Positions 33,568 through 34,526 of a stretch of DNA of 34,526 bases are shown here, piece by piece (the first letter of the stretch is position 1; each line of letters begins with the position of its first letter). The stretch comes from Powellomyces hirtus (taxonomy: Eukaryota > Chytridiomycota > Chytridiomycetes > Spizellomycetales > Powellomycetaceae), in the NCBI GenBank assembly GCA_025526995.1, contig JAHLKG010000043.1, forward strand, positions 1 through 34,526, in the 5' to 3' direction. Made by a program: the position numbers and the translations under genes. A model generated the notes under the pieces. It was not told the origin of the DNA, ran no database searches, and saw only the letters and a program-made list of their open reading frames with translations.

Positions 33568-33905
33568 AAATCGAGCAACAACAGAAAGTTGTCCTTTTCT
33601 TCCCTCACAGAGAGTGCAACGGTATTGCACGTTATCAGCATATGCAGCACATCCATATATTTGGTACCGAGTATGCACATGCAGCTCTGCTGGTGCAATT
33701 GCGGTGTGTGCTTGTGACATCTCAAAATTGATCTACAACAGAAAATTGCCGTTTTTTTTTTTTTTTTTTTTTTTTCTTAAACAGAGATTTCAACGGCATT
33801 GCGCATTTTCGGCATACGCAGCACATCCACATATTTGGTGCCGAGTATGCACATGCAGCTCAGCTTGTGCAAATGCGGTGTGTGCTTGTGCCAACATCTC
33901 AAAAT
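33568..33905. repeat. Diverged direct duplication, about 160-170 bp, two copies
   Basis: Two copies start near 33568 and 33725. Each has caacagaaa-ttg, a T-rich block, cacagag/aacagag, caacgg-attg, a block gcagcacatcca-atatttgg and ccgagtatgcacatgcagct, then gcggtgtgtgcttgtg and catctcaaaatt. The second copy has a 24-T run (33752-33775). The tail gccaacatctcaaaa recurs once more near 33925. Confidence 0.88.
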
Positions 33906-34209
33906 TTTGTCAGCCTTTGTGTGTGTGCCAACATCTCAAAAGTTTATCCGTCTGTGTGTCAATCATTTTCAAGATGGCAAGTTTTCTCCCATACCGATGC
34001 CCAGGACAATGGCGAGATTGGCCATGGTCTTGGCCTCTTGATTCTCTCTCAGATCTGAGACAGCCACTCTCTCCAAAAGGTTGAAAGGAAAGTCAGCTGG
34101 AAATCGAGAAAACTTGTGCATCTCCCCGTGTCAATTCTTTGTGGCAAATCATTACCAGAATTAGCAACTCTTTTCCCTCGTAAAGCCTATCCGAAACAAG
34201 CACGTCTAT

Positions 34210-34450
34210 TTCGGGTTTGTGTTGGGTTACGCGTTTGTGTTCCGGATTTGCGCTGTACCCACTGTTGGGTTACGCGTTTTGTGCTCTGGATTGTGGTTTC
34301 CTCTTTTTGAGCTACGCGACCTCGTGTTTGTTGCTGACCGGGACCTGCCCGATGTTTTCGCTGGTCTTCCTTCTGTTTGTCTTTCCTTCTTCTCATGAGA
34401 TCGATGTTTTCGCAGGTCTTTCTTCTTTCCTTCTTCTCATGAAATCAATT
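34210..34450. repeat. Short tandem duplications at the right edge
   Basis: The motif gttgggttacgcgttt occurs twice (near 34216 and 34264). Further right, a block cgatgttttcgc-ggtctt followed by ttccttcttctcatga-at occurs twice (near 34351 and 34402). Together with the arrays at 33.3-33.9 kb this makes the last 1.2 kb almost entirely repeat-derived. Confidence 0.8.
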
Positions 34451-34526
34451 ACGGAGGATTGCGGAGCTGTGCCAGTTAGCATAACGAACGATTATAAAAA
34501 CGGGGGGCTTCATGCGGGTCCTGTTC

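Noticed and set aside
33180..33725. Two long overlapping minus-strand ORFs (about 180 codons) through the 59-bp repeats
   Set aside because: They arise because the repeat unit is stop-free in several frames. No start context, domain or splice evidence supports them.
1..34526. tRNA or rRNA genes
   Set aside because: I scanned B-box-like GTTCRA sites (for example near 8010, 9519, 17452 and 26612). None had the full GWTCRANNC pattern with a matching A box and stem, and no rRNA-like sequence was recognised.

Overview
This window looks like nuclear DNA of a fungus. It carries a velvet-domain regulator (a family known essentially from fungi), an ATP-type phosphoenolpyruvate carboxykinase, a fungal-style hybrid histidine kinase, KRI1 and the SF3a subunit SF3A2. 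Genes are split by many short GT-AG introns (about 50-150 nt, often ending in tag or cag). The phylum cannot be settled from the window alone.

Layout, left to right. 912-4599: KRI1 (minus; ribosome biogenesis) and SF3A2 (plus; spliceosome) lie head to head over a 323-bp shared promoter. 5827-8095: a multi-exon velvet-family regulator (minus) with a long Pro/Ser-rich N-terminal extension. 9817-11303: a secreted M14 zinc carboxypeptidase (minus) with signal peptide and propeptide. 11912-12048: a 137-bp inverted-repeat element, probably a MITE or foldback. 12885-13754: an F-box-like protein (minus). 15190-16835: PEPCK (plus) with a TATA-like box and a probable 5'UTR intron. 18153-19590: an MFS transporter pseudogene. 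19791-28878: a set of lineage-restricted genes. These are two homologous 7-transmembrane proteins in opposite orientation (8 exons each in my models, all phases closing), a 717-aa four-helix membrane protein divergent from the first, and an unrecognised gene whose tail is encoded by a 14-bp minisatellite. 30095-32926: a MEDS-PAS-HisKA-HATPase-REC hybrid histidine kinase. 33330-34450: gene-free, repeat-rich DNA.

Gene integrity differs along the window. PEPCK, SF3A2, KRI1, the carboxypeptidase, velvet and F-box genes all need one or two single-base frame corrections, many of them at homopolymers. This fits uncorrected sequence indels better than gene death. By contrast the two 7TM genes, the 717-aa membrane protein and the kinase assemble with no frame break, and the MFS gene is broken mainly by six in-frame stop substitutions, so it is probably a true pseudogene. 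Exon boundaries were read by eye from splice signals, phase and family similarity; no search or alignment was run.

Most notable: the inverted pair of homologous 7TM proteins with partly shared intron positions, and the membrane-protein gene placed head to head with one of them; the MEDS-domain hybrid kinase; the stop-free coding minisatellite; and the small inverted-repeat element.
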